Below, piece by piece: positions 52,391-61,370 of a stretch of DNA of 64,000 nucleotides; the stretch's first letter is position 1; each line of letters begins with the position of its first letter. Where the stretch lies: NCBI GenBank assembly GCA_030432695.1, contig JAUILN010000005.1, forward strand, positions 1-64,000. The letters run 5' to 3'. Origin of the DNA: a bacterium (GTDB lineage: Bacteria; Planctomycetota; UBA1135; UBA2386). The notes below the pieces were generated by a model, which searched no databases, was not told where the DNA came from, and saw nothing but the letters and a program-made list of their open reading frames with translations. A program made the position numbers and the translations under genes.

Positions 52391-55300
52391 ATGTCGAACC
52401 TCCACCCGGGACTCCTCGCTCTCGCCATCGTCCTCGGGCTCGCGCCGCTCGCCGCACAGGCGCCGGGCGTCCGCGAACCGGTGCGTTTCGACCGCGACAT
52501 CCGTCCCCTGCTCAGCGACCGCTGCTTCGCCTGCCACGGCGCGGACGCCGGTGCGCGCAAGGCCGACCTGCGGCTCGATACCTGGGAGGGCCTGACCGGA
52601 GCGATCGCCAACGGCGCCGACTTCGGTGAATGGACGCCCGCGAACCGCGCCGCGGTGGTCCCCGGTGCTCCGGAGCGCTCGATGTTGCTGCTCCGGATCG
52701 AGGCCACCGACCCGCAGCGGGTGATGCCGCCGCCGTCGTCGCACAAGCAGCTCAGCCAGGCCGAGAAGGCACTGCTACGCCGCTGGATCGTCGAGGGCGC
52801 CGACTTCCGCGACCACTGGGCGTTCGTCCCGCCCCAGTCGCCACCCGTGCCCTCCGAACTCACCGGCTGGGCCCGGACCCCGGTCGACCACTTCGTCGCC
52901 GCACGTCTCGATGCCGCGGGCCTCACCCCGCCGCCGACCGCCGACCGCGAGACCCTGATCCGTCGGGTCGCATTGGACCTCACCGGCCTGCCGCCGACCC
53001 TCGCCGAACTGGAGCGGTTCCTGCGCATTCCCGGCGACGATTGGTACACCGACCTCGTCGACCACTACCTCGCCTCGCCGCACTACGGCGAACGCATGGC
53101 GCAGGTCTGGCTCGACGCGGCGCGCTACGCCGACACCAACGGCTTCCACCACGACAACGTGCGGACCGCCTGGCCCTACCGCGACTGGGTCCTCGACGCC
53201 TTCAACTCCAACAAGCCGTACGACGAGTTCCTGGTCGAGCAGCTCGCCGGCGACCTGATCGCCGACTCCATCGATCCGACGGCCCAGGACGTCCGCGAGC
53301 TCGACCAGCTGCGCATCGCCACCGCGTTCGCGCGGATGCACAACATCAACGACGAGGGTGGCGCGATCGACCAGGAGTACCGCGTCGAGGCGATCGCCGA
53401 CCGGATCGAGACCATCGCCACCGCGACGATGGGGCTGACCTTCACCTGCGCGCGCTGCCACGACCACAAGTACGACCCCTTCACCCAGGAGGACTACTAC
53501 TCGCTCTGGTCGTACTTCAACTCGATCGATGAGCGCGGCGTCTACTCCAACAACTTCGAGCAGGCCCGCGCCTACCCGCCGCGGTTGATGTTCGCGCCCG
53601 ATGCGCTGCGCGCCGACCTCGACGCCGCACGCAGCGACCTCGCCGCGGCGGAACGGGCCCTCGCCGAACAGCGGCCGCGCTTCGACGCCGAGCGCGCGGC
53701 CTGGGAGGAACAGCTCCGCAACGGTCTCGCCCTGGCATGGGACCGCGTCGAGGCCGGGCCCGTCACCGTCTCCGACGGCGCCCGCCTGCCGGTCCTGGAG
53801 GACGGTTCGGTCCGCGTTCCCGGCCGTCCGGAGTCGGAGACCATCACGTTCTCGTTCGTGAGCGACGCGACCGACCTGCGGGTCGTCGCCTTCGATGCGC
53901 TGGCCGATCCCTCGTTCCCCGACGGTCGCGTGGGCCTGGCGCCGAACGGCAACGCGGTGGTCTCGGCGATCACTGCCAAGGCGACCTCCCTCGCCGACCC
54001 GTCGAAGACGCACGACGTCGAGTTCGTCTGGGCCTGGGCCGACCACGAGCAGCCGAACAACGACCACGACATCCACAACCTGTTCCACACCGAAGGGCGC
54101 GACTGGGCGCTCGACGGCCATCGGGTCCCGGGCGACCGCGGCGCGCTGCTGATCGCCCGCGAGCCGTTCGGCTTCGAAGGCGGCACGCGCATCGAGGTCG
54201 AGATCGCGTGCCGGAGCCGCTACGGCCAGCACGTGGTCGGCCGGCCGCGGGTCCGGCTCGCCACCAGCCCGGCCGACACCGCGACGCTGCTGGCCAGGCT
54301 GCCGGTGGTCGCCGGCGACTGGTACGAAGCCGGCCCGTTCGCCGAGCAGAGCTTCGAGGCCGCCTGGCAGACCGCGCACGGTCCGGAAGCGACCGACGCG
54401 ATCGACACCGGGCTGAGCTTCGGCAAGGTCGCCTGGAAACACCGTCCGGACATCGCCGACGACCAGCTGGTCGCGCTGCGCGGCGAGCGCAGCGCCTTCT
54501 ACTTCGGCCGCACCCTGCGCACGCCGATCGCCCGACGGGTGACGCTGTCGCTCGGTAGCGACGACGGCGTGCAGGTCTTCCTTGATGGCCGCCCGGTCCT
54601 CGAGCGCAAGGTCATGCGCGGCGCGGCGGCCGGCCAGGACCGGGTCGAACTGGCGCTGTCGCCCGGCGAACACCAGCTGGTCGTCAAGGTCGTCAACAAC
54701 GGTGGCCCAGGCGGCTTCGTGGCCCGTCTGATCGGCGACCGCAACGACCCCGAGCCGCTCGAGCCACTCGCCTGGCTGCCGTCGGAGCTTCGCTCGGCCG
54801 ATGCCGCCGCGCGGCTCACCGGCGCCTTCGGTCGACGCTCACCGAGCTTCGCCGCCCTCGACGACGCCCGCGTGGCCGCCGAGCAACGCCTCGCCCAGCT
54901 CGACGAACAGCGGGTGCCCGTGCTGGTGATGAAGGAAGCCCCCGAGCCGGTGCCGGCCTTCGTGCTGACCCGCGGCACCTACGACGGCGCCGACCCGGAC
55001 CGTCCGGTCACCCGCCGCCCGCCGGCGCCGCTCGGCCTGCCGCTCCCCGAGGGCGCACCCAACGACCGGCTCGGCTTCGCCCGCTGGCTGACCCGCCCCG
55101 ACCACCCGCTGACCGCGCGGGTCCACGTGAACCGCCTGTGGCAGACCCTGTTCGGCGAAGGCCTGGTCGCCACCCAGGAGAACTTCGGCCAGCAGGGCGA
55201 GTGGCCGTCGCACCCGGAACTCCTCGACTGGCTGGCGACCCGCTTCGTGGCAACCGGCTGGAACCAGAAGGCGCTGCTGCGGCTGATCCTGCACAGCAGC

Positions 55301-56023
55301 GTCTACCGCCAGGAGGCGCGCGCGACTTCCCGCGCCCTCGAGATCGATCCGGCCAACCGGCTGCTGTCGTACTTCCCGCGCCGCCGCCTCGCCGGCGAGT
55401 TCGTCCGCGACCTGGCCCTCGCCGCCGCCGGCCTGCTGGTCGAAACGGTCGGTGGCCCGAGCGTGCGTCCCTACCAACCCGACGGCCTGTGGCGCGCGGT
55501 GTCGATCGGCGGCAGTTCGAACACCCAGGTGTTCCGCCGCGACGACGGCGACGCGCTGTTCCGCCGCAGCCTCTACACCTTCTGGAAGCGGACCAGCCCC
55601 AACCCGCAGATGTCGACCTTCGACGCGCCGTCCCGCGAGTTCTGCGTGGTCGAACGGAACGTCACCAACACGCCCCTTCAGGCGCTGGTGCTGTGGAACG
55701 ACGAGCAGTTCGTCGAGGCCGCCCGCCACCTCGCCACGCGGGTCCTCGACGAGCTGCCCGCGCCCGGCGACGAAGCGCGACGACTCGAGCGGCTGTTCCG
55801 GCTGGCCACCGCCCGCCGCCCCGACGCCGCGACCCGCGACATCCTCGTCGCGACCCTCGGCGACTTCCGCGCCCGCTACGCCGCGCGTCCCGAAGACGCC
55901 GCCGGCCTGCTCTCCCCCGGTTCCACCGAGGTCCCCGCCGACGCGGACGCGATCGAACTCGCCGCCTGGACGATGCTCGCCAGCACCGTCCTCAACCTCG
56001 ACGAGACCCTGGTCCGCGACTGA
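52391..56023 (+). CDS. DUF1549/DUF1553 protein with cytochrome-type motifs
   Basis: 1210 residues from ATG 52391 (leader MSNLHPGLLALAIVLGLAPL). The order of the planctomycete 'PSD' proteins is preserved: a cytochrome c-like N-terminus with CFACHG (residue ~45), DUF1549 (LRRWIVEGADFRDHWAFVPP, VALDLTGLPPTLAELERFLR, VWLDAARYADTNGFHHDNVR, CARCHDHKYDPFTQEDYYSL with a second CxxCH), a central carbohydrate-module-like stretch, and DUF1553 (FARWLTRPDHPLTARVHVNR, LQALVLWNDEQFVEAARHLA). It is thought to work with a DUF1501 partner in polysaccharide breakdown; haem attachment at both CxxCH sites is likely but untested. The DUF1501 gene follows by 12 bases. Confidence 0.95.
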   Translation: MSNLHPGLLALAIVLGLAPLAAQAPGVREPVRFDRDIRPLLSDRCFACHGADAGARKADLRLDTWEGLTGAIANGADFGEWTPANRAAVVPGAPERSMLLLRIEATDPQRVMPPPSSHKQLSQAEKALLRRWIVEGADFRDHWAFVPPQSPPVPSELTGWARTPVDHFVAARLDAAGLTPPPTADRETLIRRVALDLTGLPPTLAELERFLRIPGDDWYTDLVDHYLASPHYGERMAQVWLDAARYADTNGFHHDNVRTAWPYRDWVLDAFNSNKPYDEFLVEQLAGDLIADSIDPTAQDVRELDQLRIATAFARMHNINDEGGAIDQEYRVEAIADRIETIATATMGLTFTCARCHDHKYDPFTQEDYYSLWSYFNSIDERGVYSNNFEQARAYPPRLMFAPDALRADLDAARSDLAAAERALAEQRPRFDAERAAWEEQLRNGLALAWDRVEAGPVTVSDGARLPVLEDGSVRVPGRPESETITFSFVSDATDLRVVAFDALADPSFPDGRVGLAPNGNAVVSAITAKATSLADPSKTHDVEFVWAWADHEQPNNDHDIHNLFHTEGRDWALDGHRVPGDRGALLIAREPFGFEGGTRIEVEIACRSRYGQHVVGRPRVRLATSPADTATLLARLPVVAGDWYEAGPFAEQSFEAAWQTAHGPEATDAIDTGLSFGKVAWKHRPDIADDQLVALRGERSAFYFGRTLRTPIARRVTLSLGSDDGVQVFLDGRPVLERKVMRGAAAGQDRVELALSPGEHQLVVKVVNNGGPGGFVARLIGDRNDPEPLEPLAWLPSELRSADAAARLTGAFGRRSPSFAALDDARVAAEQRLAQLDEQRVPVLVMKEAPEPVPAFVLTRGTYDGADPDRPVTRRPPAPLGLPLPEGAPNDRLGFARWLTRPDHPLTARVHVNRLWQTLFGEGLVATQENFGQQGEWPSHPELLDWLATRFVATGWNQKALLRLILHSSVYRQEARATSRALEIDPANRLLSYFPRRRLAGEFVRDLALAAAGLLVETVGGPSVRPYQPDGLWRAVSIGGSSNTQVFRRDDGDALFRRSLYTFWKRTSPNPQMSTFDAPSREFCVVERNVTNTPLQALVLWNDEQFVEAARHLATRVLDELPAPGDEARRLERLFRLATARRPDAATRDILVATLGDFRARYAARPEDAAGLLSPGSTEVPADADAIELAAWTMLASTVLNLDETLVRD

Positions 56024-56035
56024 CGGAGATCCCCG

Positions 56036-57517
56036 ATGACCAACCCACTGCGTGACTCCCTCGATCTCCTGAACCGCCGCCAGTTCTTCGGCCGGACCAG
56101 CGGCACCGTGGCCGGCGGACTCGGCGTGGCGGCGCTCGGCGACCTGCTCGGGGCCCAGGCGCTCGGACTGCCGCGCTCCGACGACAAGACCGGCGGCGTG
56201 CTCGGCAAGCCGCACTTCCCGCCGCGCGCCCGCCGCGTCATCTACCTGCACATGATGGGCGGGCCGTCGCAGCTCGACCTGCTCGACCACAAGCCGCGGC
56301 TCCGCGAGATGGCCGGCAAGGACCTCCGCGCGATGCCGGAGATCCACAACGGCCAGCGCATCACCGGCATGACGAGCGGTCAGGCCAGCCTGCCGCTGGT
56401 GCCATCGCGCTTCGCGTTCGAACACGTGAAGAACGACCACGACGGCATCTGGATCAGCGAGCTGCTGCCGCACACCAAGCGCATCGCCGACAAGCTGTGC
56501 TTCGTGCACTCGGTGCACACCGACGCGATCAACCACGAGCCGGGCGTGACCTTCATGCAGACCGGCAGCCAGATCCCCGGCCGCCCATCGTTCGGCTCGT
56601 GGCTCGGCTACGGACTCGGCACGCTGAACCGCGACCTGCCGAGCTTCGTGGTGCTGATCTCGATGGGCTTCGGCAACATGCAGGCGCTGTCGACCCGGCT
56701 TTGGGACTCCGGCTTCCTACCGAGCGAGCACCAGGGCGTGCGCTTCCGTGGCGGCGACGACGCGGTGCTGTTCCTGAAGGACCCCCCGGGGGCCACCCGC
56801 CAGGATCGCCGCCGGATGCTCGACGCGGTGGCCGCGCTGAACGAGCGCGAGTACGCCCGCACCCTCGACCCCGAGGTGAAGGCCCGCATCGAGCAGGCCG
56901 AGATGGCGTTCCGGATGCAGCAGTCGGTGCCCGAACTCACCGACTTCTCCGACGAGGATCCCCGCACGCTGGAGATGTACGGGCCCAAGGTGAACCAACC
57001 CGGCACCTTCGCCGCCAACTGCCTGTTGGCCCGGCGCCTCGTCGAGCGCGACGTCCGCTTCGTCCAGCTCTACCAGCGCGGCTGGGACGCCCACGGCAAC
57101 CTGCCGCGCGAGATCCGCCTGCAGTGCGAGGCGGTCGACCAACCGCAGGCCGCGCTGATCGAGGACCTCGACCGGCGGGGTCTGCTCGAGGACACGCTGG
57201 TGATCTGGGGCGGCGAGTTCGGTCGCACCGCCTACTGCCAGGGCGGCTACAGCGAGGAGACCTACGGCCGCGACCACCACGGCCGCTGCTTCACGATGTG
57301 GTTCGCCGGCGGCGGCATCCGCGGCGGCATCACCCACGGCCGCACCGACGACTTCGGCTACAACATCGTCGAGGACCCGGTCTCGGTGCACGACGTGCAC
57401 GCGACCCTGCTGCGCGTGCTCGGCATCGACCACGAACGGCTGACCTACCGCTTCCAGGGCCGCGACTACCGGCTGACCGACATCGCCGGCGAGGTGGTCA
57501 CGCCGATCCTGGCGTGA
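56036..57517 (+). CDS. DUF1501 Tat-exported protein
   Basis: 493 residues from ATG 56036 with the twin-arginine signal NRRQFFGRTSGTVAGGLGVA. The DUF1501 core (arylsulfatase-like alpha/beta fold of unknown activity) follows: RVIYLHMMGGPSQLDLLDHK, WISELLPHTKRIADKLCFVH, VHTDAINHEPGVTFMQTGSQ, LEDTLVIWGGEFGRTAYCQG, TMWFAGGGIRGGITHGRTDD and HDVHATLLRVLGIDHERLTY. DUF1501 is the constant partner of DUF1549/1553 proteins. Twelve bases separate the two genes. Confidence 0.95.
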   Translation: MTNPLRDSLDLLNRRQFFGRTSGTVAGGLGVAALGDLLGAQALGLPRSDDKTGGVLGKPHFPPRARRVIYLHMMGGPSQLDLLDHKPRLREMAGKDLRAMPEIHNGQRITGMTSGQASLPLVPSRFAFEHVKNDHDGIWISELLPHTKRIADKLCFVHSVHTDAINHEPGVTFMQTGSQIPGRPSFGSWLGYGLGTLNRDLPSFVVLISMGFGNMQALSTRLWDSGFLPSEHQGVRFRGGDDAVLFLKDPPGATRQDRRRMLDAVAALNEREYARTLDPEVKARIEQAEMAFRMQQSVPELTDFSDEDPRTLEMYGPKVNQPGTFAANCLLARRLVERDVRFVQLYQRGWDAHGNLPREIRLQCEAVDQPQAALIEDLDRRGLLEDTLVIWGGEFGRTAYCQGGYSEETYGRDHHGRCFTMWFAGGGIRGGITHGRTDDFGYNIVEDPVSVHDVHATLLRVLGIDHERLTYRFQGRDYRLTDIAGEVVTPILA

Positions 57518-57557
57518 GCGGGGCCCTGACGACGAGTACCTGTCGAGGCGTGGGAGA

Positions 57558-60053
57558 CTACGAGGGCGCGCGCAGGTTCAGATGCCGCAGGACCGCGCCG
57601 GCTGCAGCGCTGCCGCTGAGCCACGCACCCTCGACGCGCGGGCCGCCGCACCAGTCGCCGCAGAGCGCGAGCCCGTTGGCTGCATCGAACCGGTGATCTT
57701 CGGCCGCGGGCTCGGGCGGCAGCGCGTAGCGCCAGCGGTGCGCGCCCTGCGCGAGGATCCGGGGCAGCGTGCGGCCGGACTCGCGCGCCAACGCCTCGGC
57801 CAACACCAGGACGGCAGCCGCGGGCTCCTCCTCCAGCAGCTCGGCGGACCACGCCGGCGTGCCGTGCAGCACCCACACCTCGCGATGCGGATCGCGCCCC
57901 GGCTTGCTGGAGTTCCTGGCCGCCCAGGCCAACGGCCGGCCCAGATCGTCGCCCGCCTCGCAGAACGCGGCATCGAACGGCACGTCGAAGGGCGTTTCGA
58001 ACACCAGCCAGCTGGCCAGGCACGGCGTCATCGGCACCGCGGCCGCGAAGGACGCAGCCTCGCGATCGGCGTCAGCCAGGAGTTCGGCGGCCTGCGGCGC
58101 GGGCAGGGCCACGACCAGGAAGTCGTAGCCGTCGACAGCTCCATCGCGCTCGGTGTCGAGCCGCCAGCACCCGTCGAGCCGGGCCACCGAGAGGACCCGC
58201 ACGCCGAACCGGACCTCTCCGACGCCGGCGCCCAGGTGTCGGCACAAGGCGCTCATCCCCGGAGTCCCGACCAGGCGGCTGCCGGGCCGCGGGTCCGGGC
58301 CGACCCGGCCGTCGTGCAGGGTCACCACGCGCGCGTCCCACTCGGCGACGACGCCGTCCTCGATCCAGGAGTCGACCCTGGTGCGGAAGCGTGGATCACG
58401 GGCCGTGAAGTACTGCGCGCCATGGTCGACCGAGACCGCTCCGTCTTCGATCCGCCGGGTGCTGGTCCGCCCGCCGTAGCCGCGCGCCTTGTCGAAGACG
58501 TCGACGCGAAGCCCCTGGGCGCGCAGGGCGCCGGCACAGGCGAGGCCGCTGAGCCCCGCGCCGACCACCGCCACCTTCGCTGTCGAGACCGTGCCCATGC
58601 CGAGCTGGAACCGTAGCGGCGCATGCCGGGGTCGGTCCACCCGCTCGGCGTAGCGATCGACGTCGAGGCGCCGCGCATGCTCGCGTGTCGGGCGGGGCCG
58701 CACCGAACCGAGGATCCTCTGCTCGGGCTGGAACGGCCGGTCGAACAGGCCGAGACACCACCACAACCCGCCGTAGCTGGCCGGGTCGCGGCCGTCGAGC
58801 GCGTAGCGGTGGTTCAGATCCGCGAGCCGCTCCATCGCCTGCTCGACGTCGCCCGTCCAGGAGACCAACGCCTTGCCCCAGGTCATCCGCAGGTTGTTGT
58901 GCAGCTCGCCGTGGCGCAGCAGCGAGCGCTGGCAGGCATCCCAGAGCACGTCGCCGGTACGGCCGTGCGCCAGGGTCTCCCAGCTCGGCAGCAGCGGGCG
59001 CGGGTCGGCCTCGTGCTCCCGCAGCGTGTTGCGCGCCCAGGTCGGCAGGCACTCGGGATCGTGGACGTCGCGGGTGTGGAAGCACCAGGCGTAGGCGAGT
59101 TCGCGCCAGACCAGCAGCTCGTCCAGGTACTTGGCCGCCCCGTCACCATCCTGCAACGCGGCCTCCCGGGCGATGCGCAGCGGCGAGACGTGACCCCAGT
59201 GCAGCCACGCCGACATGCGGCTGACGCCGTCGCGCAAGGGATCGTTGCGGGAGCGGGAGTAGCCGACGATGCGCGCGAGGAACGCCTGCCAGCGGGCGTA
59301 TCCGGCGAGCGGACCGCCGCGGGTATCGGGCACCGGCGGCACGGTGTGGTCGATCGCGCAGGCGGCGAGCAGCTCTTCGAGATCGAGCGTCGCCGGATCG
59401 ACAGGCTCGAACGGCAGGGCGAACCGCGCCGCCGGGTCATCGCCCGCTGCCGGGTCGGCGGGCAGGTCGAGAGCCGGCCACTCACGGCGCAGCCGTTCGT
59501 CGCGCAGTCGCCTCGTCGCGTCGCGGAACGCGTAGGCTCGCTCGGGTCGCCTGCCCACCAGCGGCATCGGGACCACGCAGGCCGAGTCGACGGTCCACAC
59601 CGGCGTGTCGACGTGCTCGACGAGCCGTCGGGTCCAGACCCTGAGCGGCGGCACCGGCAGCTCCTCGGTCACCACCAGCGCGGCCCGCTCGGCGAGCTGC
59701 CGCAGATGCGGACCGCGATGCCCCGGTCGCTCCACGTGCAGCGCGTAGACGACCCCCAGCTCGGCCAGCTCGTGCGCCACGTCGACCGCACCCTGCAACG
59801 CGAAGGCGTGCAGCCGGTCCGACGCGTAGGGATAGCGCTCGGAGACCGCGTGGTAGACCAGCACGGGGATCTCCAGCGCCGCGGCGGCCACGCGAGCCAC
59901 GTCGAGGGCGGGGTTCTCGTGGCCGCGCGCCGCGGTGCGCATCCAGTAGACGACGAACTCGCCGCGCCCCGCGCACACCGGCCCGCTGCGCCGCGCGATC
60001 CGCTCCCGAAGGTGCTCGGGCAGGTCGAGATCCAAGGGCTCGGCGTCGCTCAT
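57558..60053 (-). CDS. Class II photolyase fused to a renalase-like FAD oxidoreductase
   Basis: 831 residues in one open frame with no internal stop. Residues 1-475 are a class II DNA photolyase: the N-terminal Rossmann-like part (GEFVVYWMRTAARGHENPAL), then the FAD-binding core WLHWGHVSPLRIAREAALQD, ELLVWRELAYAWCFHTRDVH, WARNTLREHEADPRP, LWDACQRSLLRHGELHNNLR and RYALDGRDPASYGGLWWCLG. From residue ~486 a second flavoprotein begins: the dinucleotide-binding GxGLSG (AVVGAGLSGLACAGALRAQG), RRIEDGAVSVDHGAQYFTAR and the closing NGLALCGDWCGGPRVEGAWL, as in renalase/amine-oxidase-like proteins. The two are adjacent genes in many bacteria; here they are fused, with an internal ATG at the junction (58598) that could still allow separate expression. 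It would repair UV cyclobutane dimers using light. Confidence 0.9.
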   Translation of the reverse strand: MSDAEPLDLDLPEHLRERIARRSGPVCAGRGEFVVYWMRTAARGHENPALDVARVAAAALEIPVLVYHAVSERYPYASDRLHAFALQGAVDVAHELAELGVVYALHVERPGHRGPHLRQLAERAALVVTEELPVPPLRVWTRRLVEHVDTPVWTVDSACVVPMPLVGRRPERAYAFRDATRRLRDERLRREWPALDLPADPAAGDDPAARFALPFEPVDPATLDLEELLAACAIDHTVPPVPDTRGGPLAGYARWQAFLARIVGYSRSRNDPLRDGVSRMSAWLHWGHVSPLRIAREAALQDGDGAAKYLDELLVWRELAYAWCFHTRDVHDPECLPTWARNTLREHEADPRPLLPSWETLAHGRTGDVLWDACQRSLLRHGELHNNLRMTWGKALVSWTGDVEQAMERLADLNHRYALDGRDPASYGGLWWCLGLFDRPFQPEQRILGSVRPRPTREHARRLDVDRYAERVDRPRHAPLRFQLGMGTVSTAKVAVVGAGLSGLACAGALRAQGLRVDVFDKARGYGGRTSTRRIEDGAVSVDHGAQYFTARDPRFRTRVDSWIEDGVVAEWDARVVTLHDGRVGPDPRPGSRLVGTPGMSALCRHLGAGVGEVRFGVRVLSVARLDGCWRLDTERDGAVDGYDFLVVALPAPQAAELLADADREAASFAAAVPMTPCLASWLVFETPFDVPFDAAFCEAGDDLGRPLAWAARNSSKPGRDPHREVWVLHGTPAWSAELLEEEPAAAVLVLAEALARESGRTLPRILAQGAHRWRYALPPEPAAEDHRFDAANGLALCGDWCGGPRVEGAWLSGSAAAGAVLRHLNLRAPS

Positions 60054-60166
60054 GGGCCGCGGTCTTCGCCCTCGCCATCGGGTGGATGCGGGGATTCCCA
60101 GGCCGCCCCGCCAGGACGGCGTGCCCGTACAATGCGGGTCGACTCCAAGTCCCGGAACTACACACC

Positions 60167-61297
60167 ATGCTTCGCTCCGTCGTCCTGCTCACGCTCCTCG
60201 CCCTGCCCCTGGCGCAGCCGACCGCCCAGAGCGCGCGCACCTGGATCGTCGACGGCGACAACCGGGCCGGCACCGACTTCACCGACATCAACGCCGCGGT
60301 CCAGGCGGTCGCACCCGGGGACCGCCTGTTCGTCCGCCGCGCCAGTCAGCCCTACGCCGCCAACCTCGTGTTCCAGAAGGGCGTCACGATCGAGCCCGAG
60401 GGCGGTCTGGTCGCGTTCGCCCTCGGCGCGTCGTTCACGATCGCCAACATTCCGGCCGGGCAGAGCTTCGCGTGGCTGGGAGTCCCGAACCCGCTGGCCG
60501 GGCCCTACCCGCTGACCGTCACCAACTGCCAGGGCACGGTGACCCTCGAAGGCCTCCGCCTGTTCCCCACCTTGACCGACGCGGCGCGCGTCCACCTGAA
60601 CCACTGCTCGCTACCCGGCCGGAGCAACTTCGGCACCGCCTACCTGATGCAGCGGTCGAACGTGTTCCTCGACGGCACCGACCCGGGCAACAACTCACGG
60701 ACCCTGCCGCGCTTCGACCTGATCTCGTCGACCCTCTACGCGCAGCGGGCGATCCTGACCGGTCAGGTCGACATCGGCGGCCCCTTCGGCTCGAACCCCG
60801 CCGCCGCGCTGCGCCTGTCGAGCGACTCGCGCGCGGTGCTCGGCCACGACGTCCTGCTGTCGGGCGACTCCACCTACCCGGCGGTCGAGGGCACGGGTGA
60901 GCTGGTGCTCGACCCGAGCGTCCAGGTGAACGCCAACATCGACCCGATGGTGCGCGTGGTGCACCGCGAGGTCGTCGACCTGCTCGACCTCGACCAGGAT
61001 GACGCCGGCGCGCGCATCCTCGGCGTACGGGCCCGGCCACACACGTCGCACGCCCTGGTGTTCGGGGTCCCGCTGAGCCCGCCCCTGCCACTGCCCGGCC
61101 TCGGCGAACTCGGCCTCGAGCCAGCCTCGATCCTGCTGGTCACCTACCTGAACACCGATGCCCAGGGCGTCGCGCAGACCGCGCTGCCGCTCGGCGCGTT
61201 CTTCCCCCGCAACTACCTGGTCGGCTGGCAGGCCCTGGCGGTGCCACCGTCCGGTGCCTGGGAACTCTCCAACCCGGTGCTGACCTACGTGCGCTGA
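60167..61297 (+). CDS. Secreted beta-helix-like protein with the C-terminal module
   Basis: 376 residues from ATG 60167 with leader MLRSVVLLTLLALPLAQPTA. The first part resembles pectate-lyase/NosD-type right-handed beta-helix openings (WIVDGDNRAGTDFTDINAAV, GDRLFVRRASQPYAANLVFQ, VTIEPEGGLVAFALGASFTI) and continues with helix rungs. The last ~95 residues are the shared module (PPLPLPGLGELGLEPASILL, FFPRNYLVGWQALAVPPSGA, ending LSNPVLTYVR), here without Cys. Exported. Divergent from the photolyase gene, 113 bases apart. Confidence 0.8.
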   Translation: MLRSVVLLTLLALPLAQPTAQSARTWIVDGDNRAGTDFTDINAAVQAVAPGDRLFVRRASQPYAANLVFQKGVTIEPEGGLVAFALGASFTIANIPAGQSFAWLGVPNPLAGPYPLTVTNCQGTVTLEGLRLFPTLTDAARVHLNHCSLPGRSNFGTAYLMQRSNVFLDGTDPGNNSRTLPRFDLISSTLYAQRAILTGQVDIGGPFGSNPAAALRLSSDSRAVLGHDVLLSGDSTYPAVEGTGELVLDPSVQVNANIDPMVRVVHREVVDLLDLDQDDAGARILGVRARPHTSHALVFGVPLSPPLPLPGLGELGLEPASILLVTYLNTDAQGVAQTALPLGAFFPRNYLVGWQALAVPPSGAWELSNPVLTYVR

Positions 61298-61370
61298 ATT
61301 CGACAGGATCGCGCACCGGCCCGGCGAAACTCCACTCGCCGCCGGCGGCCCGGGTCACGTATCCGGCGCC

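Noticed and set aside
57558..60053. Two separate genes, photolyase and amine oxidase
   Set aside because: The frame is uninterrupted across the junction and the internal ATG alone is weak evidence; I keep it as one fused gene with a note.
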